Origin: Algoriphagus resistens
Lineage (GTDB): Bacteria; Bacteroidota; Bacteroidia; Cytophagales; Cyclobacteriaceae
Length of the DNA: 64,000 nt
Assembly: GCF_001442615.1 (NCBI RefSeq)
Contig: NZ_LMXN01000003.1
Location: forward strand, 476,624-540,623
Reading direction: 5' to 3'
Shown here: positions 1-8,403 of the stretch, in pieces
How the letters are laid out: each line of letters starts with the position of its first letter
How positions within the stretch are numbered: the stretch's first letter is position 1
The notes under the pieces: model-generated
What the model saw: only the letters and a program-made list of their open reading frames with translations
Told to the model about the DNA's origin: nothing
The model's database searches: none
Program-made: the position numbers and the translations under genes

Positions 1-597
1 TAATAGGGTTTGAAAAACAAGCAGCTTTTTTACCCAGGACCTGATTTCCCGACTTCGGAGAACCGTCTTTCTATCTGTTCTTCTTTCTTCCTGATCACCT
101 GAAAAATCCCGCAAAGCCAATCCGGTAAAAATCAGGAAAAAGAGCAAACTCCAAGGCTCACTGTAGCTTAGGTAAAGATTCATCGTCCATTCCAGCCAAT
201 GCCTCATGTCAAAAATGCGCAATAGGTTGAACAGTGTAGCGATCCAACCTATTGTCAGCACCAAGAGCTGGAAAAAGAAGGGAGTGAAAAAAAGCGCTTT
301 TTTTGCTTTGGAAACCTGGGTGTCTCTTAAATAAAGGGCATTGAAATAGAGGTAAAAAGAAGGCCCCAGTAAAAAGATCGTCACAAATGGGTAAAAGTCA
401 AAGAAAGAAAAATAGTCTTCCAATCCTGAACTCCAGTTGAAAGTTTCCAGGCCATTGTAAACCATGGCTACTATCACCAGACCCAAGTAAAATGTTCCGG
501 GGTGGCGCTTGGAAGTGAAAAGCACAACTGAAAAAATCAATCCCTGGATCGCACCGAAAAGAATCAGAATATTTATTAGGCTCAGATGAAGATTCAT
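1..597 (-). CDS. Membrane-anchored protein, probably the N-terminal sensor half of an AraC-type regulator (partial)
   Basis: An uninterrupted minus-strand reading frame of 199 codons starts at an ATG (complement of 595-597) and runs off the left edge. It begins MNLHLSLINILILFGAIQG and contains about five to six hydrophobic helices separated by short polar loops, with the motif GPSFYLYFNALYLRD after the third helix, then a charged stretch (SGDQEERRTDRKTV) where the chain leaves the membrane. In Bacteroidota this architecture is typical of AraC-family regulators that carry an N-terminal 7TM-like domain and a C-terminal helix-turn-helix domain, but the DNA-binding part is outside the window, so the regulator call is inference. 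Other membrane sensors (for example LytTR or histidine kinase proteins) remain possible. Confidence 0.6.
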   Translation of the reverse strand, partial: MNLHLSLINILILFGAIQGLIFSVVLFTSKRHPGTFYLGLVIVAMVYNGLETFNWSSGLEDYFSFFDFYPFVTIFLLGPSFYLYFNALYLRDTQVSKAKKALFFTPFFFQLLVLTIGWIATLFNLLRIFDMRHWLEWTMNLYLSYSEPWSLLFFLIFTGLALRDFSGDQEERRTDRKTVLRSREIRSWVKKLLVFQTLL

Positions 598-733
598 ACA
601 TTTATTGTTAATCTACTTCATTGAATACAGATCATATCCTTTTATTAGGACTAAGAATAGAACTTTGCCATTTTCGTTCGTATGATCATTCCTTGGTAAA
701 AATACCGGTAATTGATAGGCAGCTATTACACAT

Positions 734-2110
734 TCATTGAAAAATCTTCTGATAAACCTCTTCCAGTTTACTTACAGCCATTACTTCAATTTTATATTTA
801 GCTAGATCAAGTCCTTTGACGGCGTATTTTGAGACAATAATTTTTTTGAAGCCTAATTTCTCCGCCTCTGCGATACGGTTTTCAATTCGATGGACAGCAC
901 GTATTTCTCCTCCCAAACCAACTTCTGCGGCAAAGCAAATCTGCTCAGAAACCGGTGTATCTTCGTAGCTTGAAATCAAAGAAGCACAGACTGCCAGATC
1001 CAAAGCGGGGTCGTCCACTCTAAGACCTCCTGCGACATTCAGAAATACATCCTGCTGGCCAAGTCGCATTCCACCTCGCTTTTCCAAAACAGCCAACAAC
1101 ATATTGAGGCGCTTGGCATCGTGTCCTGTGCTACTTCGCTGGGGGGTTCCATAAGTAGCGGGACTTACCAGTGACTGGATTTCTATCAGCAGAGGACGGT
1201 TTCCCTCCATCATAGCCCCGATGGCCACACCGTTGAGTACTTCTTCCCGCTGGGTAAGGAGGATTTCAGAAGGATTGGCTACTGGCCGAAGACCTTCTAC
1301 CCGCATCTCGTAGATTCCGAGTTCATGCGTGGATCCAAAGCGGTTTTTAGAAGTTCTCAAAATTCTATAGCTCATATGTCTGTCTCCTTCAAACTGCAGA
1401 ACTGTATCCACCATATGCTCCAAGACTTTTGGACCGGCGATAGATCCGTCTTTGGTGATATGCCCGATCAGAAAGACAGGGGTTCCGGTTTCCTTTGCAA
1501 ACTTCATTAATTCCGCAGTACATTCCCGTACCTGCGAAACTGAACCAGCGGCTGATTCTACATATTGAGAGGTTAATGTCTGTATAGAATCTATAATCAG
1601 TAAATCAGGCTTGAGCGCTTCGATCTGCTGGAAAATCTGCTGGGTATTGGTCTCAGAAAGCACGTAGCATTCAGGATTCTTTGCTTCCATCCGATCAGCC
1701 CGCATCTTAATCTGCGCCTCGCTTTCCTCTCCGGAGACGTATAGAATCTTTTTTCCTGTTAATATCAAGGCAATCTGAAGCATCAGTGTGGACTTACCGA
1801 TTCCAGGTTCTCCACCGATCAGCACGAGCGAACCGGGTACAATTCCCCCTCCTAAAACCCGATCAAGTTCAGCATCACCAGTAACATACCGTGGCTGTTC
1901 CTCGTAATTGACTTCCTGGATTTTCTTTGGAACACTGGCCTTTTTAGTGCCAGCGGTTGGAGACTTCCACGTTCCCTTGCCGGATTCTTCCTTCTGGATT
2001 ACTTCTTCCACATAGGTATTCCATTCCCCGCAGGCAGGACATTTCCCCAACCATTTCGGGCTTTGAGCCCCACAGTTTTGACAGAAGAAAGTGGTTTTTA
2101 TTTTGGCCAT
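734..2110 (-). CDS. radA: DNA repair protein RadA
   Basis: RadA is a RecA-like ATPase that promotes branch migration during recombinational repair in the cytoplasm. All three family parts are visible in 458 residues: an N-terminal zinc finger (C10-x2-C13 and C24-x2-C27), an ATPase core with Walker A GEPGIGKST at 100-108, Walker B LLIIDS near 170-175 and the RadA signature KNRFG at 255-259, and a C-terminal Lon-protease-like domain (about 290-458) without the Lon catalytic serine being expected to matter. Length matches the family. It is preceded by polA on the same strand with a gap of about 100 bases, so the two repair genes could share a transcript, although no linking signal is visible. 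Confidence 0.97.
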   Translation of the reverse strand: MAKIKTTFFCQNCGAQSPKWLGKCPACGEWNTYVEEVIQKEESGKGTWKSPTAGTKKASVPKKIQEVNYEEQPRYVTGDAELDRVLGGGIVPGSLVLIGGEPGIGKSTLMLQIALILTGKKILYVSGEESEAQIKMRADRMEAKNPECYVLSETNTQQIFQQIEALKPDLLIIDSIQTLTSQYVESAAGSVSQVRECTAELMKFAKETGTPVFLIGHITKDGSIAGPKVLEHMVDTVLQFEGDRHMSYRILRTSKNRFGSTHELGIYEMRVEGLRPVANPSEILLTQREEVLNGVAIGAMMEGNRPLLIEIQSLVSPATYGTPQRSSTGHDAKRLNMLLAVLEKRGGMRLGQQDVFLNVAGGLRVDDPALDLAVCASLISSYEDTPVSEQICFAAEVGLGGEIRAVHRIENRIAEAEKLGFKKIIVSKYAVKGLDLAKYKIEVMAVSKLEEVYQKIFQ

Positions 2111-2213
2111 TGGGGAGGTATGATATACGAATTAAGATTTATGAGATTGAGGAACTTCAGAAGTGAAACCGGATCGTGAATAATGAAGTACTACTTACGA
2201 CTTACTATTAAAA

Positions 2214-5042
2214 TCAATGCGCCTGAAGCCAATCCGTTCCCGTACCTACTTCTACTTCCACCGGTACAGCCATTTGGATTGCATTTGACATCAATCCAGG
2301 CACGTTGGCTTTCAGAATTTCCACTTCATCCTTATGCGCATCAAAAACCAATTCATCGTGAACCTGAAGGATCATTTTTGATTTCAACTTCTCCTTTTTC
2401 ATCCATTTATGCACATCAATCATGGCTACTTTGATCAAATCAGCAGCCGAACCCTGAATGGGTGCGTTGATGGCATTTCGCTCGGCAAAACCGCGCATGG
2501 TTACATTTCGGCTGTTGATATCCCTGAGATATCTGCGGCGACCAAGGATCGTCTCTACGTATTCGTGGGTCTTGGCTTTTTGTATGGCTCCATCCATATA
2601 TTCTTTTACTGCTGGAAATTCCTTGAAATAGGAATCAATTATCTCCTTGGCTTCTCCGCGCGGAATGGATAAGCGCTGGGATAGGCCGAATGCGGAAATA
2701 CCATAAATAATACCAAAATTGGCCGTTTTAGCTTTTCTACGCATATCTGAAGTCACTTCTTCAAGTGGAACCTGGAATATTTTAGCCGCAGTAGTGGCAT
2801 GGATGTCACGGCCGGCCCGGAACGCTTCAATCATGGATTCATCTCCTGAAAAAGAAGCCATTATCCGAAGTTCGATTTGAGAATAATCGGCTGCTAAAAG
2901 GATATGATTTTCATCTCTTGGGACGAAAGCCTTACGGATCTCACGCCCACGGTCGGTGCGGATAGGAATGTTTTGAAGATTGGGGTTGATAGAGGAAAGC
3001 CTTCCTGTAGCTGCCACAAATTGGTTGTAGGTTGTATGAATCCTCCCTGTCTTGGAATTGATCATAGTAGGCAGGGCATCCACATAGGTAGATTTCAACT
3101 TGACCATCTGGCGGAAGTCCAAAATGTTCTGGATGATCTCGTGCTCATGGGCGAGTTTGCTGAGGACTTCCTCTCCGGTAGCATATTGGCCGGTTTTGGT
3201 TTTCTTAGCTTTGGGATCGAGCTTTAATTTGTCGAAAAGAACTTCTCCAAGTTGTTTTGGTGAGGCCAAATTAAAGCGGACTCCGGCCATTTCATAGACT
3301 TTGTTTTCTATTTCCCTGCTTTCATTTTCAAGTAAAACGGACATTTCAGCCAGACTTTCAGTGTCGATACGGACGCCCTCAAATTCCATGTCTGCAAGCA
3401 CATTGATCAGCGGATTTTCTACCTCATCAAAAAGTTTTGTCAGGTTATTTTCCTTCAATAAAGGATCAAATTCTGCTTTCAGTCTTAGCGTGATATCCGC
3501 GTCCTCACTGGCGTAGGCTGTCACCTCATCTTCATCCACCTCCCGCATGTTTCCTTGACCCTTGCCCTTTTTTCCAATCAATTCGGTAATAGAAACCGGC
3601 TCATAATTTAAATATTGCTTAGCCAGCCAATCCATTGAATGCTTGCCGTCAGCGTCGATCAGGTAATGTGCCAGCATGGTATCGTAAAGGACGCCTTTCA
3701 CATCGATGCCGTAATTTTTCAAAACCAGAATGTCGTACTTGATGTTCTGTCCGATTTTCAGGATAGATTCATTTTCAAAGACTGGTCTGAGCAGTTCCAG
3801 GATGGCCAAGGTTTCATCTCTATTCTCAGAACAGGGCAAGTAATAAGCTTCTCCAGTGACATAGGCAAAAGAAATCCCGACGAGTTCTGCTTCCATGGGG
3901 TTCACAGAAGTAGTTTCGGTATCAAAGCAAAGTTCTTTTTGAATTTCAAGAAATTCTACCAACTCTTTGACATCAGCCTCTCCTTTGATTTTATGGTAAT
4001 TTTGTATGTTGCTGAGAATAGTATCGGGTGCTTTTTGCTCAACCACATTCACTGTTTCCTCTTCAAATTTAACTTCTACTGAAAGGGTAGCCGTGGGAGC
4101 AGGAGCTTCGCCAAAAAGGCCCAGCTGCTCATTTTTTTGGACTGCTGCTATCTTATCTGTGCCTTTGAATACCCGGGATGCCAGGGTTCGGAACTCAAGT
4201 TCTGTAAAGATGGCGCGGACTTTTTCCTCATTTATTCCCTCGTATTTCAGGTCTTCCTTTATGTAGGTTATGGGAACATCGCACTTGATCGTTGCCAACT
4301 CTTTTGAGAGAATTCCTTGGGCCGCAAATTTTTCCACATTTTCTTTTTGCTTGCCTTTGAGATCGGCTGTGTTTTTTACCAATTCTTCTACTGTCCCGTA
4401 AGTTTTCAGCAGTTTCACAGCGGTTTTTTGGCCTATGCCGGGAATTCCGGGGATATTGTCCACTGCATCACCCATCAGGCCCAGGATGTCCCTCACCTGA
4501 TCCACACGCTCGATATCCCATTTGGCACAAATCTCCTTTGGCCCCATGATATCCACGCCATTGCCCATAAAAGAAGGCTTGTACAGGAAAATATGATCAT
4601 CTACCAACTGTCCATAGTCCTTGTCAGGGGTCATCATATAGACGGTAAAATTCTGCTTTTCGGCCTGTTTTGCCAAGGTTCCGATGATATCATCAGCCTC
4701 GTAGCCATCCAACTCCAAAATCGGGATGTTGAAGGCCTTCACGATTTCTTTCACCCAGGGAATGGCAGTGGCGATATCTTCGGGCTGCTCCTGTCTGTTG
4801 GCTTTATAGGCTTCGAATTGGACATGTCTGAAGGTTGGGGCATGCGTATCGAATGCTACCCCAATATGGGTAGGTTTTTCCTTGTCGACGATTTCGAGCA
4901 GCGTATTTGTGAAGCCTAGCATTACGCCGGTATTCAGTCCTTTTGAGTTTATCCTTGGGTTCTTGCTGAAGGCGAAATGGGCTCTATAGATAAGCGCCAT
5001 GGCATCGAGTAAAAAAAGCTTACAGGGCTGTTTTTGGGACAT
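2214..5042 (-). CDS. polA: DNA polymerase I
   Basis: This is a full three-domain DNA polymerase I of 942 residues. The 5'-3' exonuclease occupies roughly residues 1-290 (helix-hairpin-helix region GIPGIGQKTAVKLLKTYG near 200-216). The 3'-5' proofreading domain looks intact: DTET at 374-377 supplies the D-x-E metal ligands, and YASEDAD near 510-516 supplies the last motif. The polymerase domain shows motif A (AADYSQIELRI, catalytic D719), the O-helix RRKAKTANFGIIYG (F776 at the position that makes the enzyme discriminate against dideoxynucleotides) and motif C VHDE (D896). It acts in Okazaki fragment maturation and excision repair. It lies upstream of radA on the same strand and is divergent from the next small gene. 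Confidence 0.98.
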   Translation of the reverse strand: MSQKQPCKLFLLDAMALIYRAHFAFSKNPRINSKGLNTGVMLGFTNTLLEIVDKEKPTHIGVAFDTHAPTFRHVQFEAYKANRQEQPEDIATAIPWVKEIVKAFNIPILELDGYEADDIIGTLAKQAEKQNFTVYMMTPDKDYGQLVDDHIFLYKPSFMGNGVDIMGPKEICAKWDIERVDQVRDILGLMGDAVDNIPGIPGIGQKTAVKLLKTYGTVEELVKNTADLKGKQKENVEKFAAQGILSKELATIKCDVPITYIKEDLKYEGINEEKVRAIFTELEFRTLASRVFKGTDKIAAVQKNEQLGLFGEAPAPTATLSVEVKFEEETVNVVEQKAPDTILSNIQNYHKIKGEADVKELVEFLEIQKELCFDTETTSVNPMEAELVGISFAYVTGEAYYLPCSENRDETLAILELLRPVFENESILKIGQNIKYDILVLKNYGIDVKGVLYDTMLAHYLIDADGKHSMDWLAKQYLNYEPVSITELIGKKGKGQGNMREVDEDEVTAYASEDADITLRLKAEFDPLLKENNLTKLFDEVENPLINVLADMEFEGVRIDTESLAEMSVLLENESREIENKVYEMAGVRFNLASPKQLGEVLFDKLKLDPKAKKTKTGQYATGEEVLSKLAHEHEIIQNILDFRQMVKLKSTYVDALPTMINSKTGRIHTTYNQFVAATGRLSSINPNLQNIPIRTDRGREIRKAFVPRDENHILLAADYSQIELRIMASFSGDESMIEAFRAGRDIHATTAAKIFQVPLEEVTSDMRRKAKTANFGIIYGISAFGLSQRLSIPRGEAKEIIDSYFKEFPAVKEYMDGAIQKAKTHEYVETILGRRRYLRDINSRNVTMRGFAERNAINAPIQGSAADLIKVAMIDVHKWMKKEKLKSKMILQVHDELVFDAHKDEVEILKANVPGLMSNAIQMAVPVEVEVGTGTDWLQAH

Positions 5043-5142
5043 TTTAAGATGATTTTATGATAAAAGGCAGGTCATTTTTAGGCTTGGTAAGTTACAAATT
5101 TTCCGATAGGGCTGACGCAAAAGATAGTGTTATCCGCAGGAA

Positions 5143-5175
5143 TTGACAGCCTTTGGCGGCAATTTTGATTCTTTG
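5143..5175 (+). promoter_or_regulatory. Possible promoter of the small exported protein gene
   Basis: TTG at 5143-5145 lies about 21 bases before ATTCTTTG (5168-5175), an imperfect version of the Bacteroidota -7 element TAnnTTTG. Position and spacing suit the gene whose ATG is at 5202, but the first base of the element does not match, so this is a weak call. Confidence 0.3.
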
Positions 5176-5201
5176 GATGGCTAAACCATTAGAAAAAAAC
5201 C

Positions 5202-5522
5202 ATGAAAAAAGTATTTGCAATTTTAGCATTGTTTCTCTCTGCCCAGCTAGTTATGGCGGGACCTGCTAATGACAATGATACTAAAAACAAAAAGGGAGAC
5301 ACAGAATTGACAGAAGCGCAGAAAGAACGTCTTGCAGAAATTGAAACCAGGGTGGAGGAGATCAAAGCTATGGATTTCAGCACCATGAGTAAAGAGGAAA
5401 AGAAGGACGTGCGGATGGAGCTTAAAGCTATGAAAGAGGAAGCCAAGCGCGCAGGTGGCGGGGTTTATATTTCTGTGGGTGCTATTATCATTATTTTATT
5501 GATTCTGATCTTGGTGACCTGA
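5202..5522 (+). CDS. Small exported protein with a coiled-coil middle and C-terminal membrane anchor
   Basis: I do not recognise a characterised family. The 106-residue product has a cleavable signal peptide (MKKVFAILALFLSAQLVMAG), a highly charged, probably helical stretch rich in E and K (about 36-82, containing LAEIETRVEEIKAM), and a C-terminal hydrophobic segment (about 87-106) rich in isoleucine that ends at the stop codon. This gives a small tail-anchored envelope protein with a helical domain facing the periplasm. It stands alone, divergent from polA, and ends in a strong terminator. Similar short proteins are common in Cytophagales genomes, but I know of no assigned function. Confidence 0.75.
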   Translation: MKKVFAILALFLSAQLVMAGPANDNDTKNKKGDTELTEAQKERLAEIETRVEEIKAMDFSTMSKEEKKDVRMELKAMKEEAKRAGGGVYISVGAIIIILLILILVT

Positions 5523-5542
5523 TCACCTGTTATTGTCACACT

Positions 5543-5580
5543 AAAGGAAAGCTCACCATAGCTTTCCTTTTTTTATTTTT
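5543..5580 (+). terminator. Intrinsic terminator
   Basis: A perfect 11-bp stem (AAAGGAAAGCT, 5543-5553, with 5560-5570) closes a 6-base loop and is followed by TTTTATTTTT. It terminates the small exported protein gene and overlaps the stop codon of the convergent membrane protein gene. Confidence 0.9.
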
Positions 5581-6013
5581 CGTGATTCTGAGCAAGGTGG
5601 TTTTTCACCTGACAGCCCCTTAGAAATACGACAATTAAGGGAATGATCCATAAAATCTCATTGAAAATCAACTGAAAAGCAGTTCGCTTATTCCAACCTA
5701 ATTCTGGTATAAATTCCAATCCAAACCAGATTGCTGAAATTATTTTTCCCGTAATGCCTGCAATAATCAGATAAACCCAGCTGATAGGATAGAAGGCACT
5801 AAAAAAAATCAACAAGCCTACGGCTATTCCAAAACCCCCATAATAAGAAACAGGCAAGTTGGTATCGATTAAACTTCCATTTGCCAACCACTCTAAAAGT
5901 GACCCTCCAATTAGGCTGTAGAGTGCAGACCAAGAAAAAGAGTACATGCCGGCAAGCAGGAGAATTCCCCGAAAATGCATGGGGAATACAGGAAAGGGAG
6001 GTGTTTGATCCAT
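5573..6013 (-). CDS. Small four-helix integral membrane protein, function unknown
   Basis: The 146-residue product, starting at the ATG of MDQTPPFPVFPMHF, has four strongly hydrophobic helices (around residues 14-33, 53-75, 78-98 and 118-135) and a short polar tail (RGCQVKNHLAQNHEK). A TTG codon 39 bases upstream would add 13 residues, but ATG is preferred because the extension is polar and carries no obvious signal. I cannot assign a family. It is convergent with the small exported protein gene and divergent from the exported amidase gene, with only about 70 bases to the latter, so the divergent pair may share a control region. Confidence 0.7.
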   Translation of the reverse strand: MDQTPPFPVFPMHFRGILLLAGMYSFSWSALYSLIGGSLLEWLANGSLIDTNLPVSYYGGFGIAVGLLIFFSAFYPISWVYLIIAGITGKIISAIWFGLEFIPELGWNKRTAFQLIFNEILWIIPLIVVFLRGCQVKNHLAQNHEK

Positions 6014-6082
6014 AGGTTGATTATCTTGGGTAAATCCAAATGCAGACGGCAATAGGGAGTTACATTATTACAAAACTATTCA

Positions 6083-7762
6083 ATGGGATCAAAAAACATA
6101 GTTTCATCAAGGGCTTTTATGCTGCTCGGCGCTGCATCCTGCATGCTGCTCGGCTTTACACTGGGTCGTAATACGGGCGAGATCACGCCTATTTCCATCG
6201 AAGGGGCGTCTGAGATCTTCGGCTTGTCTTTTACACCAGCAGAAAAAGACAGTATGGTTGGCTCGTTAACGAACCAGCGAAGCAGATATGAGTCACTACG
6301 GGAAATAGCACTGGATAATTCCGTTGCACCCTCACTGGTATTCAATCCTCTGCCTACAGGATTTCAGCCTGATCAAATCCAAAAGCCTCTGGATTGGGGC
6401 TTGGTTAAGGAAATCCACCTTCCTGAAAAGGATTCTGATATTGCATTTCTGCCTGTGCATGAGCTGGCAGTATTGATCAAAACCAAGAAACTGACGAGTG
6501 AGCGGCTGACAGAAATCTACCTAAACCGTATAAGAACTTACTCAGATACCCTACAATGCCTGATTACCTTGCTTGAAGATTCAGCGTTGGAAAAAGCAAG
6601 AGCGATGGATGCGGAGATCGCAGCAGGGAAATACCGGGGCCCTCTCCACGGTATTCCTTACGGAGTCAAAGATCTTTTGGCTGTGAAAGGCACCAAAACT
6701 ACCTGGGGAGCGATGCCCTATAAGGATCAGCAGATCGATATGACTGCGACCGTAGTGAATAAGTTGAACGATGCAGGGGGCGTTTTGGTAGGGAAATTCA
6801 CTTTGGGAGCCTTGGCCATGGGAGATGTATGGTATGCAGGTGTGACCAAAAATCCCTGGAATCTTGAGCAGGGGTCCAGTGGATCCTCTGCAGGATCAGC
6901 ATCTGCTGTAAGCGCGGGGTTGGTTCCTTTTGCCATCGGAACTGAAACGCTGGGTTCCATAGTATCTCCTTCCACCAGAACTGGAGTCACGGGATTGAGA
7001 CCCACATACGGCCGGGTGAGTAAGTACGGGGCCATGGCTTTGAGCTGGTCAATGGATAAAATTGGGCCCATTTCCAGATCAGCCTTAGATGACGGGATAA
7101 TTTTATCGGTGATCAACGGTGCTGACGTTATGGATGCCAGCAGCATTCAGGCTGCTTTTAATTATTCGTCAAATAAGGATGTGAAAACGCTAAAGGTAGG
7201 TTACTTCAAGGAGTATTTCGAAGGAGCTGGTCCCGATATGCAAAACAACAGGGATGTCCTTGACTTGTTGAAAAACCAGGGATATGAGCTACATCCGGTG
7301 GAATTAAAAACAACTGTCAATCCCAGGGCAATCCAGATCATGCTTTCGGTAGAAGGTGCAGCAGCATTTGACGAACTGACAAGATCAGGCTGGGATGATC
7401 AACTGGTAGCCCAACACAAAAATGCGTGGCCAAATACCTTTCGTGCGGCAAGATTTATCCCTGCAGTCGAATATGTGCAGGCTGCCAGGCAAAGGACTAT
7501 TCTGATCCGGGAAATGCATGAAATCATGAAGGACTATGATGTACTAGTGACGCCAAGTTTTGGAGGCGCGCAGCTTCAGATCACCAATCTTACTGGCCAT
7601 CCTGCCCTTTGCCTACCTAATGGTTTCAACAAAAGTGGAAATCCCACCTCGATCACTTTGCTGGCAAATTTATTTGAGGAAGAAAAACTAGTGATGCTGG
7701 GGGATTTAATTCAGAAAAACAGCGATTGGCAGGCCAGGCGCCCTCCGATGTTTGATAAATAA
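6083..7762 (+). CDS. Exported amidase-signature family hydrolase
   Basis: The 559-residue protein belongs to the amidase signature superfamily (GatA and relatives). The Ser-cisSer-Lys triad can be placed: K196 in GIPYGVKDLLA, cis-S268 in the glycine/serine-rich loop GSSGSSAGSA, and nucleophile S292 in GTETLGSIVSPS; the 24-residue distance between the two serines is that of the family. The nucleophile loop departs from the usual GTDTGGS (D to E, G to L). The N-terminus (AFMLLGAASCMLLGFTLG) looks like a signal peptide or membrane anchor followed by about 90 residues with no match to GatA, so this is an envelope amidase acting on an unknown amide, not the tRNA amidotransferase subunit. Confidence 0.88.
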   Translation: MGSKNIVSSRAFMLLGAASCMLLGFTLGRNTGEITPISIEGASEIFGLSFTPAEKDSMVGSLTNQRSRYESLREIALDNSVAPSLVFNPLPTGFQPDQIQKPLDWGLVKEIHLPEKDSDIAFLPVHELAVLIKTKKLTSERLTEIYLNRIRTYSDTLQCLITLLEDSALEKARAMDAEIAAGKYRGPLHGIPYGVKDLLAVKGTKTTWGAMPYKDQQIDMTATVVNKLNDAGGVLVGKFTLGALAMGDVWYAGVTKNPWNLEQGSSGSSAGSASAVSAGLVPFAIGTETLGSIVSPSTRTGVTGLRPTYGRVSKYGAMALSWSMDKIGPISRSALDDGIILSVINGADVMDASSIQAAFNYSSNKDVKTLKVGYFKEYFEGAGPDMQNNRDVLDLLKNQGYELHPVELKTTVNPRAIQIMLSVEGAAAFDELTRSGWDDQLVAQHKNAWPNTFRAARFIPAVEYVQAARQRTILIREMHEIMKDYDVLVTPSFGGAQLQITNLTGHPALCLPNGFNKSGNPTSITLLANLFEEEKLVMLGDLIQKNSDWQARRPPMFDK

Positions 7763-7815
7763 ACCAACAAAGGCAGGACCTGAAGGGGATCTCCAAACTT
7801 TCCTTTGTTGGTTTA
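7760..7815. repeat. 14-bp perfect inverted repeat downstream of the amidase gene
   Basis: TAAACCAACAAAGG (7760-7773) is repeated in inverted orientation at 7802-7815, with 28 bases between the arms. The left arm includes the last base of the amidase stop codon. There is no U-tract after the right arm, so it may be a terminator of weak type, an mRNA 3' stabilising hairpin or a protein site. It sits between convergent genes. Confidence 0.7.
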
Positions 7816-7830
7816 GTACTGATGCTGAGC

Positions 7831-8403
7831 CTAGTGCTTTGAGGCTATCGTTCCTTTGATTTTCATATGGTTTTTCTCCAAAAACCAAATCTTCTGGGTA
7901 GTCTCAATGGAATAGTGGTCTATCCTATTGGAAGCACTATTCAGAAAGAGCTCAGCCAAAGTTATAGAAGTATAGAATAAGTTTTCTTCTGCTACCTTGA
8001 TGGATACACTGCTTACTGCTTCATCAGCGTAAGTGATTCTGAGGTATTTCACTTTTGCCTTTGCTTTGGGGGAAAGCTCATGCGTAAGTGAAGTATCTGA
8101 TGAGTTGGTCTCATAGGATTGAAGCAAGGAGGATTTGTTTATATCCGCTTCCGTGAATATGCCAAATTCTTCCTCCCAATCCTTTATGGAGTACACTACA
8201 TTGGTCTCTTTTACTTCGTCTTGAACCTGGGATACCTTAATTACTTCCACGCTGTCAACTTCTTGGATTTTTTCTGAAATAAATCCTTTAAGGTCAAAAT
8301 AAGGCTGTTTTTCAAGTGCATTTGTCGTTTCATCTACACAAGAAGAAAGCCCTATATTAATCAGAATGACAAAGGGGAAGAAAAAACTTTGGAGTGGCTT
8401 CAT
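7831..8403 (-). CDS. Lipoprotein of unknown function, translationally coupled to gpmI
   Basis: The 190-residue product has a lipoprotein signal (hydrophobic stretch FFFPFVILINIG, then LSSC with C22 as the lipidated cysteine). The mature part is acidic and mixed alpha/beta in appearance, with no motif that I recognise; the C-terminal half (KYLRITYADEAVSSVSIKVAEENLFYT split over two strands) resembles a small beta domain. Its ATG overlaps the gpmI stop codon as ATGA, so it should be translated as the second gene of a gpmI transcript. Placement in the envelope is well supported; function is not. Confidence 0.85.
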   Translation of the reverse strand: MKPLQSFFFPFVILINIGLSSCVDETTNALEKQPYFDLKGFISEKIQEVDSVEVIKVSQVQDEVKETNVVYSIKDWEEEFGIFTEADINKSSLLQSYETNSSDTSLTHELSPKAKAKVKYLRITYADEAVSSVSIKVAEENLFYTSITLAELFLNSASNRIDHYSIETTQKIWFLEKNHMKIKGTIASKH

